From contig NZ_JBEBMH010000009.1 in NCBI RefSeq assembly GCF_040081985.1, positions 183,583 through 247,582 of the forward strand: DNA of 64,000 nt, given 5' to 3'. This DNA comes from Kumtagia yinganensis. GTDB lineage: Bacteria; Pseudomonadota; Alphaproteobacteria; Rhizobiales; Rhizobiaceae. Of the stretch, positions 9,878 to 18,443 are shown one piece after another (the stretch's first letter is position 1; each line of letters starts with the position of its first letter). Below the pieces are notes generated by a model. That model had not been told where the DNA came from, did no database searches, and saw only the letters and a program-made list of their open reading frames with translations. Position numbers and translations under genes: made by a program.

Positions 9878-10696
9878 TTACAGGGCAAGCAGCGATCGGA
9901 CCAGAGCGTGGTTGCGATCCGTCAGCCCTTCGATGACGCTGAAATGGTGTTTTGCCGGCTCGACCACGATTTCCGGCGCTACGCCGCTCCAGGCGTCCCG
10001 CATCAATCGCGTCTGGCGCACGAATTCCGGCCGTTCGTCCGCGCCGACCCAGAAGGTGATGTCGATCCCGTCGAGTGGCGAAAGCAGGGCGGGGCTTTCG
10101 TGCTTGGCTTCGACCGCATCGAGTTTCAGGGTTTCGATCATCTTGGTGTTCATCAGCGGGCGAAGGTCATGCACACCCGAGATCGACACGGTTTTCCGCA
10201 GCCTGGACCGAAGATCAGATGAGAGGGGCGAGGTCGCCGAAACCATGCGCGACACCAGGTGGCCGCCGGCGGAATGGCCGGTCAGATGGATCGGCCCGTC
10301 GACCTCCTTGGCTGCGACGGAAATCGCGTCGCCGATCTGCCGGGTGATATCGGTGATCCGCGCCTCCGGGCAGAGCACGTAGCTGGGGACCGCAACGGCA
10401 AATCCCTGTTCGACCGCACCCTTCGCCAGATGCGAAAACGTCTTGCCGTCGAACAGCATCCAGTAGCCGCCATGGACGACGACGGCCAGCCCCTTGGGTT
10501 TTCCCTCCGGCAGGAACAGGTCTAGCCGGTTGCGGGCGTGCGGGCCGTAAGGGATGTCGGCCCGCATCCGCCCTGATTGCCCCAACTCGTCGCGGAACGC
10601 TTTCGCATCCACAGGCCATTGGTCGACGATGGTGTTCGCATCCTTGATATAGGCGCGGTTGGCATAGGCATCGTCCCAATCGGTGATCTGTTCCAT
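9878..10696 (-). CDS. Alpha/beta hydrolase, kynurenine-formamidase-like
   Basis: A 272-residue cytosolic serine hydrolase. It shows an HGGYW oxyanion motif (residues 75-79), the nucleophile elbow GHSAGG with Ser142, a likely catalytic Asp in WVGADERPE (about 218) and His in AKHHFSV (about 249). The HGG-x-W plus GHSAGG combination is typical of the kynurenine formamidase / esterase branch of the fold. The substrate is unknown. No kynurenine-pathway genes lie nearby, so formamidase activity is not claimed. The ATG chosen gives the usual family length. Confidence 0.85.
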   Translation of the reverse strand: MEQITDWDDAYANRAYIKDANTIVDQWPVDAKAFRDELGQSGRMRADIPYGPHARNRLDLFLPEGKPKGLAVVVHGGYWMLFDGKTFSHLAKGAVEQGFAVAVPSYVLCPEARITDITRQIGDAISVAAKEVDGPIHLTGHSAGGHLVSRMVSATSPLSSDLRSRLRKTVSISGVHDLRPLMNTKMIETLKLDAVEAKHESPALLSPLDGIDITFWVGADERPEFVRQTRLMRDAWSGVAPEIVVEPAKHHFSVIEGLTDRNHALVRSLLAL

Positions 10697-10835
10697 ATTT
10701 CTTGTCTCTCAAATATCGATGAAGGCGTAGCCACAGGCGGCAACCGGCGCTACGTGCCTTGCCGGAATTGCGTCAAGCCCGAAAGTTCGAATGCTTGCAA
10801 GCCGTTGCTGCCATCAAGCGCTGCCGATCGGCCAT

Positions 10836-11858
10836 TCAGCTTGACGGAGCGTCCTCGCGGAGCAGCTTTTCGGCCTTCAGGTCTGCCCAAAGGCCTTCCG
10901 GGATCTTCGCGTCCATCAACGAGCGATTGCTATCGACCTCGGCGACGCGCTGGCCGCCGGGAACGACCGAAACCACCGACGGATGCGAAAGAGGAAACTG
11001 CAGCGCCGCCTCTATCAGCTTTACGCCGTGGCGCTTGCAGACCGCCTCGATGCGGGCGACGCGGTCGAGGATGTCCTGCGGCGCCGCTTCGTAATTGTAG
11101 TACGCGCCGGGCTTCGCGCCCGTGGCAAGGATGCCGGAATTATATGGCCCGCCAAGGACGATACCGATGCCGCGCTTTTCGCAGAGCGGCAGGAAGCTGT
11201 TCAAAGCCTCCTGTTCCAGAAGCGTATAGCGGCCGGCGAGGAGAAAAAGATCGAAGTCGCCGCGCTCGGCCAGCGTCTGCGCGACCTGCCACTCGTTGAT
11301 GCCGCCGCCGATCGCCTTGATGACCTTCTGGTCGCGCAGCGCGATCAGCGCATCGTAGCCGGAGCGCATGAATTCCTCGATGCGGGCGTCGGAAGCTTCC
11401 TTGCTGCCATGGGTAAAGATGTCGACGTCGTGCACGAACAGGATGTCGACACGGTCGACGCCCAGCCGCTCCAGCGAAAATTCGAAGGAGCGCATGACGC
11501 CGCCATAGCTGTAGTCGTAGACCTCACGGCGCGTCGGCGTTTCGAAGAATTTGCCGATGCCGGTACGCTCCTCCGGCTTGGAGACGCGCATCAGCCGGCC
11601 GACCTTGGTGGACAGCACGTAGTCGTCGCGGCGCTTGCCGCGCAGAAAGCGGTTGAGCCGGGTTTCGGAGAGGCCAAGCCCGTAGAGCGGCGCGGTGTCG
11701 TAATAGCGCACGCCGGTTTCCCAGGCCTTTTCCAGGATGGCGTTGGCGTCGTCGTCGGAGATGGCGCGATAGAGATTGCCGAGCGGCGCGGTGCCGAAGC
11801 CGAGTTCGGTGAAGTCCAGACCGCCATTGCCGATGCGGTCGAAATGCCTGACTTTCAT
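10836..11858 (-). CDS. Aldo/keto reductase, aldose (L-fucose/D-arabinose type) dehydrogenase-like
   Basis: A 340-residue NAD(P)-dependent oxidoreductase with a TIM-barrel fold. The catalytic tetrad is visible: Asp and Tyr in YDTAPLYGLG, Lys in LSTKVGRL and His in ILFVHDVD. The closest subfamily by pattern holds D-threo-aldose 1-dehydrogenase, L-fucose dehydrogenase and pyridoxal 4-dehydrogenase, which oxidise an aldose or aldehyde to a lactone. It is divergent from the SgcQ-M42-kinase operon and shares with it a 131-bp promoter region containing a TGGT-N3-ACCA palindrome, suggesting joint control. A FucU mutarotase at 23833 would fit an aldose substrate. The exact sugar is unknown. Confidence 0.88.
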   Translation of the reverse strand: MKVRHFDRIGNGGLDFTELGFGTAPLGNLYRAISDDDANAILEKAWETGVRYYDTAPLYGLGLSETRLNRFLRGKRRDDYVLSTKVGRLMRVSKPEERTGIGKFFETPTRREVYDYSYGGVMRSFEFSLERLGVDRVDILFVHDVDIFTHGSKEASDARIEEFMRSGYDALIALRDQKVIKAIGGGINEWQVAQTLAERGDFDLFLLAGRYTLLEQEALNSFLPLCEKRGIGIVLGGPYNSGILATGAKPGAYYNYEAAPQDILDRVARIEAVCKRHGVKLIEAALQFPLSHPSVVSVVPGGQRVAEVDSNRSLMDAKIPEGLWADLKAEKLLREDAPSS

Positions 11859-11903
11859 ACGCCGTTTCCTCTCCGAATTTTGGACCGGACACTAGCAACA
11901 CTC

Positions 11904-11914
11904 TGGTACGACCA
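11904..11914. promoter_or_regulatory. Palindromic operator TGGTACGACCA (GntR/FadR type)
   Basis: A perfect TGGT-N3-ACCA palindrome between the divergent aldo/keto reductase and SgcQ-like genes. This is the classic half-site pattern of FadR-subfamily GntR regulators. A second copy with a different 3-bp centre lies at 22650-22660 in the transporter promoter region. No GntR gene is in the window. Confidence 0.6.
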
Positions 11915-11989
11915 AAAGTATGCCGAAGCGTTGGACAGGTATTTTTCCGGTTGCTAAGCATGCGTGGAAACCAGCGGTTCGAGGCAAGA

Positions 11990-12802
11990 GTGACACAGAA
12001 ATTCAGGAACGTTTTCGGCGCCGGCAAGCCGGTGATCGCCATGGTGCATTTTGGTGCGTTGCCCGGTTCGCCGCTTTATGACGCCAAGGGCGGTCTCGAC
12101 GCCCTGATAGACGGCGTTACCAAGGATCTCGGCGCACTGCAGAAGGCCGGCGTCGACGCCGTCATGTTCGGCAACGAGAACGATCGGCCCTACGAGTTCC
12201 AGGTGGACACCGCCTCGACCGCCACCATGGCCTATGTGATCGGCAAGATCCGCGACAGGATAACGGTGCCGTTCGGCATCAACGTCTTGTGGGACCCGAT
12301 GGCCTCGGTGGCGCTGGCCGCGGCGACGGGCGCGGCCTTCGTGCGCGAGATCTTCACTGGCACCTATGCGTCCGACATGGGGCCGTGGACGCCGGATGCC
12401 GGCAAGGCCATGCGCTACCGCGACCGGCTGCACCGCTCCGACCTGGCGCTGCTCTACAACGTCTCGGCCGAGTTCGCCTATTCCCTCGATCAGCGGTCGC
12501 TGCCCGACCGCGCCCGCTCTGCGGTGTTTTCGAGCATCCCGGACGCGATCCTGGTGTCCGGCCAGATCACCGGCGAGGCCGCGTCGATGAGCGATCTCGA
12601 AGCGGTCAAGAAGGTGCTACCCACCACGCCGGTGTTGGCCAATACGGGCGTCAAGCATGCGACCATCGCCGACGTGCTGAAGATCGCCGACGGGGTGATC
12701 GTCGGCTCTTCGCTGAAGGTCGACGGCAATACATGGAACGCGGTCGATCCGGATCGCGCGGCGGAGTTCATGCGGCTGGCTCGGGCGGCGCGGGGCGCGT
12801 GA
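11990..12802 (+). CDS. BtpA/SgcQ family TIM-barrel protein
   Basis: A 270-residue cytosolic protein of the BtpA/SgcQ family. The N-terminal KPVIAMVHFGALPGSPLY and the C-terminal ADGVIVGSSLKVDGNTWNAV with TPVLANTGVKH resemble phosphate-binding TIM barrels. The family was named from photosystem I biogenesis (BtpA) and from the E. coli sgc sugar operon (SgcQ); most members, including this one, sit in sugar operons and have no settled reaction. GTG at 11990 gives the usual N-terminus and has GAGG six bases upstream; an in-frame ATG at 11960 is the alternative. The stop overlaps the M42 start (TGATG), implying translational coupling. A lyase or aldolase-like role is only inference. Confidence 0.88.
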   Translation: MTQKFRNVFGAGKPVIAMVHFGALPGSPLYDAKGGLDALIDGVTKDLGALQKAGVDAVMFGNENDRPYEFQVDTASTATMAYVIGKIRDRITVPFGINVLWDPMASVALAAATGAAFVREIFTGTYASDMGPWTPDAGKAMRYRDRLHRSDLALLYNVSAEFAYSLDQRSLPDRARSAVFSSIPDAILVSGQITGEAASMSDLEAVKKVLPTTPVLANTGVKHATIADVLKIADGVIVGSSLKVDGNTWNAVDPDRAAEFMRLARAARGA

Positions 12803-13938
12803 TGCCTGCTGCCGCCGGATCGAACGAGAGCCTGCGCGACCGCCTCCGCACGCTTCTTACGGAGCTGATGCTGATTCCCGGCCTAAGCGGTCATGAGGGC
12901 CGGGTGCGGCGCCATCTCGCCGCCGAACTGCGCAAGCAGGGTCTGGCCACCAGCACCGACCGGCTGGGCAACCTCATCGCCACGCTGAACGGCGATGAAG
13001 GCGCCCCCAGCGTCATGCTGTTTACTCATATGGACCAACTCGGTTTTGTCGTGCGCAACATCGAGAACGACGGTTTTATCCGCGTCGAGCGGCTCGGCGG
13101 CGTGCCGGAGCGGGCGCTGCCGTCGCAGGCGGTGACGATCTGCGTCGGCGGGGGCAGGGACCGCGCCGGCCTGATCGCCAACAAGAGCCACCACGCCACC
13201 ACGCCGGACGAGAAATACAAGGTCGTTCCCTACATGGACCTCTATATCGACGCCGGCTTTTCGAGCCGCGCCGAGGCGGAGGCCGCCGGTGTGCTGATCG
13301 GCTCGCCGATCGTCTACCGCCCGCAGGTCATCGCGCTTTCCGAGACGCGCATCGCAGGCACCTCGGTGGACGACCGTGCCGGCTGCGCGGTCATCATCGA
13401 GGTTGCCCGCGCGCTTGTCGACGCGGCGAAGCGCCCGACCGTGCATTTCGTCTTTTCCGTGCAGGAGGAATTCAATTTGCGCGGCGCGCTGACGGCGGCG
13501 CAGGTGCTGAAGCCCGACATCTGCATCCAGCTCGACCTGCTGCTCGCCACCGACACGCCCGACATGGCCTATCGCGGCAACGTTGCGATGGGCGGCGGCC
13601 CGGGGATCAGCCTCTATTCTTTCCATGGCCGTGGCACGCTGAACGGCACCATTCCGCATCCGGCATTGGTTGCGCTGTTCGAGACCACTAGCCGGGCGGA
13701 GAACATCCCCCTGCAGCGCAGCGCCCACACCGGCGCGCTGACGGATTCCTCCTACGTCCAACTCGTCGAAGGCGGCGTTGCGTCGATCGATGTCGGTTTT
13801 CCCATGCGCTACTCGCATTCCTCGCTGGAGATGGTCGATCTCGGTGACCTCGAGCAACTGACCCGCCTGCTGGTGGCGGGGATTTCTTCGATCGACAAGG
13901 ATTTCGGCCTTGACCGGGACGACTGGAATGATCGGTGA
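12802..13938 (+). CDS. M42 family metallohydrolase (FrvX/SgcX-like)
   Basis: A 378-residue predicted dinuclear-zinc hydrolase of peptidase family M42. Metal and catalytic residues are seen in FTHMDQLGF, SVDDRAGCA (bridging Asp), VQEEFNLRG (Glu pair), LLLATDTPD and HTGALTDS. Classical members are aminopeptidases, but the SgcX/FrvX branch is found beside sugar transport genes with unknown substrates. The start codon overlaps the stop of the SgcQ-like gene, reproducing the SgcQ-SgcX association of the E. coli sgc locus. A function on a glycosylated, amide or lactone intermediate is possible but unproven. Confidence 0.9.
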   Translation: MPAAAGSNESLRDRLRTLLTELMLIPGLSGHEGRVRRHLAAELRKQGLATSTDRLGNLIATLNGDEGAPSVMLFTHMDQLGFVVRNIENDGFIRVERLGGVPERALPSQAVTICVGGGRDRAGLIANKSHHATTPDEKYKVVPYMDLYIDAGFSSRAEAEAAGVLIGSPIVYRPQVIALSETRIAGTSVDDRAGCAVIIEVARALVDAAKRPTVHFVFSVQEEFNLRGALTAAQVLKPDICIQLDLLLATDTPDMAYRGNVAMGGGPGISLYSFHGRGTLNGTIPHPALVALFETTSRAENIPLQRSAHTGALTDSSYVQLVEGGVASIDVGFPMRYSHSSLEMVDLGDLEQLTRLLVAGISSIDKDFGLDRDDWNDR

Positions 13939-13973
13939 GCGCGGTCGGTGGGTGGGTTCCGGGCTACGGCTGT

Positions 13974-14177
13974 ACTCCGTCCAACACCCCTCATCCGACC
14001 TCGCTTCGCTCGGCCACCTTCTCCCACAAGGGGAGAAGGTGGAGTTTCGCGCCAGCCTCGCAGCCAATCGTCAACGTTGGAGATTTGCAGGAGCGGAAAT
14101 GACGCGCTCTACCTTCTCCCCTTGTGGGAGAAGGTGGCCGAGCGAAGCGAGGTCGGATGAGGGGTGTTGGACGGAGT
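13974..14177. repeat. Perfect 67-bp inverted repeat flanking a 70-bp spacer
   Basis: Arms 13974-14040 and 14111-14177 are exact reverse complements. Each arm also contains its own palindrome (ACCTTCTCCC / GGGAGAAGGT type around ACAAGG). This looks like two facing copies of a palindromic intergenic repeat of the kind abundant in Mesorhizobium-like genomes. The unit lies between the M42 and FGGY kinase genes and could form a large stem-loop in mRNA. The 285-bp gap holds no supported gene. Confidence 0.9.
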
Positions 14178-14223
14178 GCTACCGTGCCGGCAAAATCCCA
14201 TTGACCGACCGCTGGAGCGCCGC

Positions 14224-15717
14224 ATGAGCTACACACTCGGCATCGACATCGGAACCTTCGAATCGAAAGGCGCGATCGTCGACGGGTCGGGCAATGTCGT
14301 CGCCGCGGCGGCGCGACCGCACAAGATGCTGGTGCCGCGGCCCGGCTGGGCCGAGCACCGGCCGAAGCAGGACTGGTGGGGCGATTTCTGTTTCATCGCT
14401 AAGAAGATGCTGGCTGAGAGCGGCATCGACCCGAAAGCGATCAAGGCAATCGGGACGAGCGCCATCGGCCCCTGCATGTTGCCGGTCGATGCCGAGGGCG
14501 AAGCGCTTTCCAACGCCGCGCTTTACGGCGTCGACAATCGCGCCGTGGTCGAAATCGATGAACTGACCATCCGTATCGGGGCCGAAAGAATCCTCGACCG
14601 CTGCGGCAACGCGCTGACGACGCAGTCGGTGGGCCCGAAAATCCTGTGGCTTAAGAAGAACCGGCCGGAACTCTACGACAAGGCGGCGAAGGTCGTCACC
14701 TCGACCACCTATCTGGTCCAAAAGCTCACCGGCGAATGTGTGGTCGACCACTATTCGGCGGCGAATTTCTCGCCGCTGTACGAGATCGACGTAAAGGGTT
14801 GGAGCGCGGCGCTGGCGCCCGACATCATCGAACTCGACCGGCTGCCGAAGGTGCTGTGGACGACCGACATAGCCGGGCAGGTGACCAGGAAGGCGGCACG
14901 GGAGACGGGCCTGGCCGCGGGAACTCCTGTGATAACCGGCACGATCGACGCGGCGGCGGAGGCGCTCAGCGTCGGCGTGACGAAAGCCGGTGACATGATG
15001 GTCATGTATGGCTCGACCATCTTCATCATCATGCTGTCCTCGAAACGCATCCAGGACGGGCGGCTGTGGTATGCGCCGTGGCTGTTCCCCGGCGAGCACG
15101 CCTCGATGTCGGGGCTTGCGACCAGCGGCACACTGACCCACTGGTTCCGAGATCAGTTCGCCAAGGACCTGCCGTTCGAAAGCGCCTTCCGCACACTGAC
15201 ACAGGAGGCGGAAAAATCGCCGCCCGGCGCCAACGGCGTGATCATGCTGCCGCATCTGTCGGGCGAGCGTACGCCAATCCACGATTCGCACGCCAAGGGC
15301 GTGATCTTTGGGCTGAACCTGACGCACACCCGCGGCGACCTCTATCGCGCCGCGGTGGAAGGCATAGCTTACGGCACCAACCGCATCTTCGAGGCCTATC
15401 GCGAGATCGGCGAGGCGCCCAAAAAACTGCTGGCGGTCGGCGGCGGCACCAAGAACCCGGTCTGGATTCAGGCGACCTCGGACGTTTCAGGGATGCCGCA
15501 GACGGTACGCGAGCGTTCATTCGGCGCGAGCTACGGCGATGCTTTTCTGGCGGCGCTGGCGATCGGCGCGGCCGGGAAAAGCGACATCGGCGCGTGGAAC
15601 CCCACGGCGCGAAAAGTCTCGCCGCGCGGGAAATTCCGGGAAGTCTATGAAAGGCAGTATTCGATCTTCAAGCGCATCTACGGTCAGACGAAGGACCTGA
15701 TGGCGGAGTTATCGTGA
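14224..15717 (+). CDS. FGGY family carbohydrate kinase
   Basis: A 497-residue cytosolic sugar kinase. The N-terminal ATP motif GIDIGTFESKG, the mid-protein GTIDAAAEALSVG and the C-terminal AVGGGTKNPVWIQATSD are diagnostic of FGGY kinases of the xylulokinase/L-xylulose kinase group. The ATG at 14224 is preferred because it starts the conserved MSYTLGIDIG. The stop overlaps the GTG of the SIS gene by four bases. With the following 3-hexuloisomerase-like protein it suggests phosphorylation and isomerisation of a ketose or keto-acid. The substrate cannot be assigned from motifs. Confidence 0.93.
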   Translation: MSYTLGIDIGTFESKGAIVDGSGNVVAAAARPHKMLVPRPGWAEHRPKQDWWGDFCFIAKKMLAESGIDPKAIKAIGTSAIGPCMLPVDAEGEALSNAALYGVDNRAVVEIDELTIRIGAERILDRCGNALTTQSVGPKILWLKKNRPELYDKAAKVVTSTTYLVQKLTGECVVDHYSAANFSPLYEIDVKGWSAALAPDIIELDRLPKVLWTTDIAGQVTRKAARETGLAAGTPVITGTIDAAAEALSVGVTKAGDMMVMYGSTIFIIMLSSKRIQDGRLWYAPWLFPGEHASMSGLATSGTLTHWFRDQFAKDLPFESAFRTLTQEAEKSPPGANGVIMLPHLSGERTPIHDSHAKGVIFGLNLTHTRGDLYRAAVEGIAYGTNRIFEAYREIGEAPKKLLAVGGGTKNPVWIQATSDVSGMPQTVRERSFGASYGDAFLAALAIGAAGKSDIGAWNPTARKVSPRGKFREVYERQYSIFKRIYGQTKDLMAELS

Positions 15718-16268
15718 CGACTTTGTTCCAGACCGCACTGGATGAACTGGGCGCGGTGCTTGGCCGAGTGGACGAGTCGCGCGTCGACGAAGTGTGCAAA
15801 TTGCTGGCGCAGGCCGGGCGCATCGGCACGCATGGGTTGGGCCGCGAGGGGCTGCAGATGCGCGGTTTCGCCATGCGGCTGTTCCATCTCGGCATGCCGG
15901 TCGGCGTCGTCGGCGACATGACCATGCCGCCGCTGGGCAAGGGCGACGTGTTCCTGACCTCCTCCGGCCCAGGCGAGACGGCGACGGCGCTGACGCTGAT
16001 GAAGGTGGCGAAGGAAGCCGGCGCCACGGTGGTCGTGCTGACGGCCGAACCCCAGGGCAGCGCGGCGAGACTGGCCGACGTCACGCTGCTAATCCCGGCG
16101 CAGACCATGGCGAGCGACCAGGGCGCCGCCAAAACCTCGGTGCTGCCGATGGGCTCGGCCTTCGAAGGCGCGCTCTTCCTGCTGTTCGAGGTGATGGTGC
16201 TGAAGCTGAAGGCGCTGACAAATGCCTCGCCGGAAGCCATGAGGGCGCGGCATACGAATATGGAATAG
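15714..16268 (+). CDS. SIS domain sugar-phosphate isomerase, 6-phospho-3-hexuloisomerase-like
   Basis: A 184-residue single-SIS-domain protein, the size of 6-phospho-3-hexuloisomerases (about 180-190). The phosphosugar-binding loop is LTSSGPGETATAL, preceded by GLGREGLQMRGFAMRL, which resembles the family's G-x-GRS/E segment. It probably interconverts a ketohexose or 3-keto sugar phosphate. The GTG start overlaps the kinase stop (GTGA), so the two are likely translated together and may act in sequence. It need not belong to a formaldehyde (RuMP) pathway, as no hexulose-phosphate synthase is seen. Confidence 0.87.
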   Translation: MTTLFQTALDELGAVLGRVDESRVDEVCKLLAQAGRIGTHGLGREGLQMRGFAMRLFHLGMPVGVVGDMTMPPLGKGDVFLTSSGPGETATALTLMKVAKEAGATVVVLTAEPQGSAARLADVTLLIPAQTMASDQGAAKTSVLPMGSAFEGALFLLFEVMVLKLKALTNASPEAMRARHTNME

Positions 16269-16279
16269 GGGCCTCGCGG

Positions 16280-17023
16280 ATGCGCTACGAACTGATGCTG
16301 CCGCACCAGATCCGGCAGGCGATCGCCGAAAACTGGCCGGTGGTGCTGCCGCTCGGCGTGCTCGAATACCATGGCGAGCACATGGCCGTGGGTATGGACA
16401 CGCTGGCCGTCATCAAGACGCTCGACCTGATCGAAAGGGAGATGCCCCTCGTGATCATGCCGCCCTTCTATTACGGCGCGGCGAGCTACGCGGTGGAGAA
16501 ACCGGAGGGCAACGGCTCGGTGCAGGTCGGCGGCAAGGCGCTGGCGGCGTTCGGCGAGGATTTTTTCTACTCGCTGCTCAGGATCGGTTTTCGCAACATC
16601 CACGCCATCATCCATCACCAGACCGAGAATTTCGCGGCTGGCATGCCGACCGATCTGGCCTTCAAGACTGCCGGGCGCCAAGCGATCTTCCGCTTCCTCG
16701 AGAAGGAACACGGCGAGGGCTGGTGGGGTGACGAGGCCTCAGCCAATTATTATGCCGACCATGCGGCGGGCGCGAACCCGTTCAACTGGGTGCAGGTGCA
16801 TTCCCTCATGGGGCCTGAAATGTTTGGAAAATTCCCGTTCGACCATGCCGGGCAGGGCGAGACGTCGCTGATGCTGGCGCTGTGCCCGGAAGCTGTTGAT
16901 ATGGCGAAGGTCGGCGACAACAAGGGCTGGTACACGGAAACGGCGAAGGCGGCGAGCGTCGAAGTAGGAGCCAGGGGCGTGGAGATGATTCTGGCCCGGT
17001 TAGGGGCCTTATTGAAGGGTTGA
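16280..17023 (+). CDS. Creatininase family hydrolase
   Basis: A 247-residue metal-dependent hydrolase. The family motif E-x-HG-x-H-x5-D appears as EYHGEHMAVGMD, giving metal ligands Glu29, His34 and Asp40; further polar residues occur in HHQTENFAAG and HAGQGETSLM. The superfamily includes creatininase, formamide hydrolases and the ring-opening 3-dehydro-scyllo-inosose hydrolase of Thermotoga inositol breakdown. Placed last in a kinase-isomerase operon, 11 bp after the SIS gene, it is more likely a cyclic-intermediate hydrolase (lactone, keto-cyclitol or amide) than a creatininase. That role is inference. Confidence 0.87.
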   Translation: MRYELMLPHQIRQAIAENWPVVLPLGVLEYHGEHMAVGMDTLAVIKTLDLIEREMPLVIMPPFYYGAASYAVEKPEGNGSVQVGGKALAAFGEDFFYSLLRIGFRNIHAIIHHQTENFAAGMPTDLAFKTAGRQAIFRFLEKEHGEGWWGDEASANYYADHAAGANPFNWVQVHSLMGPEMFGKFPFDHAGQGETSLMLALCPEAVDMAKVGDNKGWYTETAKAASVEVGARGVEMILARLGALLKG

Positions 17024-17031
17024 GGCTGATA

Positions 17032-17061
17032 CCAACGGCGGTCGACGTTGATCGCCGTTGG
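17032..17061 (+). terminator. Hairpin after the creatininase-family gene
   Basis: A perfect 9-bp stem (CCAACGGCG / CGCCGTTGG) with a 12-nt loop begins 8 bp after the operon's last stop codon. No T-run follows, so termination is likely but not certain. Beyond it, 17062-17146 shows nothing recognisable. Confidence 0.4.
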
Positions 17062-17146
17062 CATAAATACCACGGCTCTTGCCGCCAAGCGCTCCTGGCG
17101 GATGGCGTTCGAATTCTCAACTGGTTTTATACTGGACGGTCGGCGG

Positions 17147-17593
17147 TCATGACGTATCGATGCGTCCTGCCCCGCAAGAGATCATTGCGCGCCGTGCCTT
17201 CATCGCGTGGCCCCGCCCTGTCACCGCCTGCGCGCGTTGCGAAAAACGCCCGCTTGGCCCGCCGCGAAACTGCCGCCACCCAGCGAAAACGCCCTGCAGG
17301 CCGCCGAAGACGCGGGCCAGCACGCGGAAGCAGCGGGCCAGCCGCAGAGCTTCGACGCAGCCGTCGCCATCGGTCCCGCAGATCGGGGTCGGAGGCAAGG
17401 CCATCGCGCCGCCGATCCGCTCGGCGGCAAAGACCCGCGCGACGGCCTCGGCCGGCCGCAGCAGCGATAGCACCACAAGGCGAAGCGGGAGCGGCAGAAG
17501 GCAAAGGAAGTCGGCCAGAACAGCCAGTCGAAGCAGTGTGGCCGCGATGCCTCTCAGCGTCTCCTGCTCCTCTTCGCGTTCAGCCCGGTCCAT
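17147..17593 (-). CDS. Small hypothetical protein, alanine/leucine/arginine-rich
   Basis: A 148-residue predicted protein with no recognised family. The case for coding is an ATG with a CGGAGGC ribosome-binding site about eight bases upstream, and an internally sensible amphipathic segment (RGIAATLLRLAVLADFLCL, residues 14-32, then LRLVVLSLLRPAEAV) that could be one or two membrane-associated helices. The C-terminal half is arginine- and glycine-rich and low in information. It is convergent with the preceding sugar operon and divergent from vapBC. GC-rich shadow translation cannot be excluded. Confidence 0.45.
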   Translation of the reverse strand: MDRAEREEEQETLRGIAATLLRLAVLADFLCLLPLPLRLVVLSLLRPAEAVARVFAAERIGGAMALPPTPICGTDGDGCVEALRLARCFRVLARVFGGLQGVFAGWRQFRGGPSGRFSQRAQAVTGRGHAMKARRAMISCGAGRIDTS

Positions 17594-17748
17594 TCCAGCC
17601 TCCGTTCGTCACGCATCGTAGCAGAGAGGCGAGAACGGTCAAGGAAATAATTCCTATGTCGGTCCGGCATTCACTGTTTCTGCGTGGAAGACCCGTCGAC
17701 GTCCGATGCGGCGGCGCCAGCTTTGGAAGGCTATTAGTGCTTGATTTG

Positions 17749-17778
17749 GTGTATCCTGATCTTTGTATCGGGATACAC
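17749..17778. promoter_or_regulatory. Inverted repeat, probable VapBC operator
   Basis: GTGTATCC and GGATACAC form a perfect 8-bp inverted repeat with a 14-bp spacer, ending 14 bp before the vapB start codon. VapB-VapC complexes normally repress their own promoter at such repeats, so autoregulation is the natural reading. Confidence 0.6.
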
Positions 17779-17792
17779 TATCGGAGGATAGC

Positions 17793-18038
17793 GTGGCCTT
17801 CCATATCAAGAATCCGGAGACGGATGCGCTGGCGCGCAGGGTTGCCGCCATCAAGAATGTCGGGCTGACGGAGGCCGTGCATGTCGCTCTTCAGCACGAG
17901 CTGGAGCGCGACGTTGGAAAGCCTTCCTTGCTCGAAAAGAGCATGGAATTCGCCCGGCGCTTGCGTGAGAAGGGACGGCCTGAACTGGGACAGCCGGTCG
18001 ACAAGGAGTTCATCGACAGCCTTTACGAGGATGATTGA
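17793..18038 (+). CDS. vapB: VapB-type antitoxin (Rv0623 family)
   Basis: An 81-residue antitoxin. The start MAFHIKNPETDALARRVA and NVGLTEAVHVALQHELER match the alphaproteobacterial VapB family whose N-terminus dimerises to bind DNA and whose C-terminus (FIDSLYEDD) blocks the toxin active site. GTG at 17793 is selected because it starts the conserved segment and has GGAGG six bases upstream. It overlaps vapC by one base (TGATG). The pair is inserted between two blocks of an apparent sugar regulon and is unrelated to them in function. Confidence 0.92.
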   Translation: MAFHIKNPETDALARRVAAIKNVGLTEAVHVALQHELERDVGKPSLLEKSMEFARRLREKGRPELGQPVDKEFIDSLYEDD

Positions 18039-18433
18039 TGTTCGTAGACGCCTCGGCGCTTACGGTCCTGATGACCGTCGAGGACGGTTCACACCATCTG
18101 TTTGCCAAGGTTGAGCGCGCGGGGACGCGGCTCACGTCGCCGCTTGCGGTCTGGGAAGCCGCCGTGGCGGTGTCGAGAACGACCGGCCTCGAGATTGAGC
18201 AGGCAGGGCACGAAGTCGATGACTATCTGACACTTGCGAAGATCGACCTCGTGCCGATCCCGGCCGAAGCCGCTGAATTGGCGCTCGGGGCCTTCGACCG
18301 CTACGGCAAGGGGCGGCATCCGGCCCGGCTCAACATGGGCGACTGCTTCGCCTATGCCCGCGCGCGGCATTTCGCTCAACCGCTGCTCTACAAGGACGAC
18401 GATTTCGCCCAGACCGACATCGAGACAGCCTGA
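18038..18433 (+). CDS. vapC: VapC PIN-domain ribonuclease toxin
   Basis: A 131-residue PIN-domain toxin that cleaves RNA when freed from VapB. The acidic active-site set is visible: Asp in MFVDASAL, Glu in VWEAAVAV, Asp in NMGDCFAYA and Asp in LYKDDDF. The ATG overlaps the vapB stop by one base, fixing the start. All catalytic residues are present, so the toxin looks intact. The convergent permease gene starts 10 bp beyond its stop. Confidence 0.93.
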   Translation: MFVDASALTVLMTVEDGSHHLFAKVERAGTRLTSPLAVWEAAVAVSRTTGLEIEQAGHEVDDYLTLAKIDLVPIPAEAAELALGAFDRYGKGRHPARLNMGDCFAYARARHFAQPLLYKDDDFAQTDIETA

Positions 18434-18443
18434 TCGTCTGCCT

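Noticed and set aside
12289..12801. A 171-codon extension upstream of the M42 protein in the same frame
   Set aside because: It lies entirely within the SgcQ-like gene in another frame; the conserved M42 start is the ATG at 12802.
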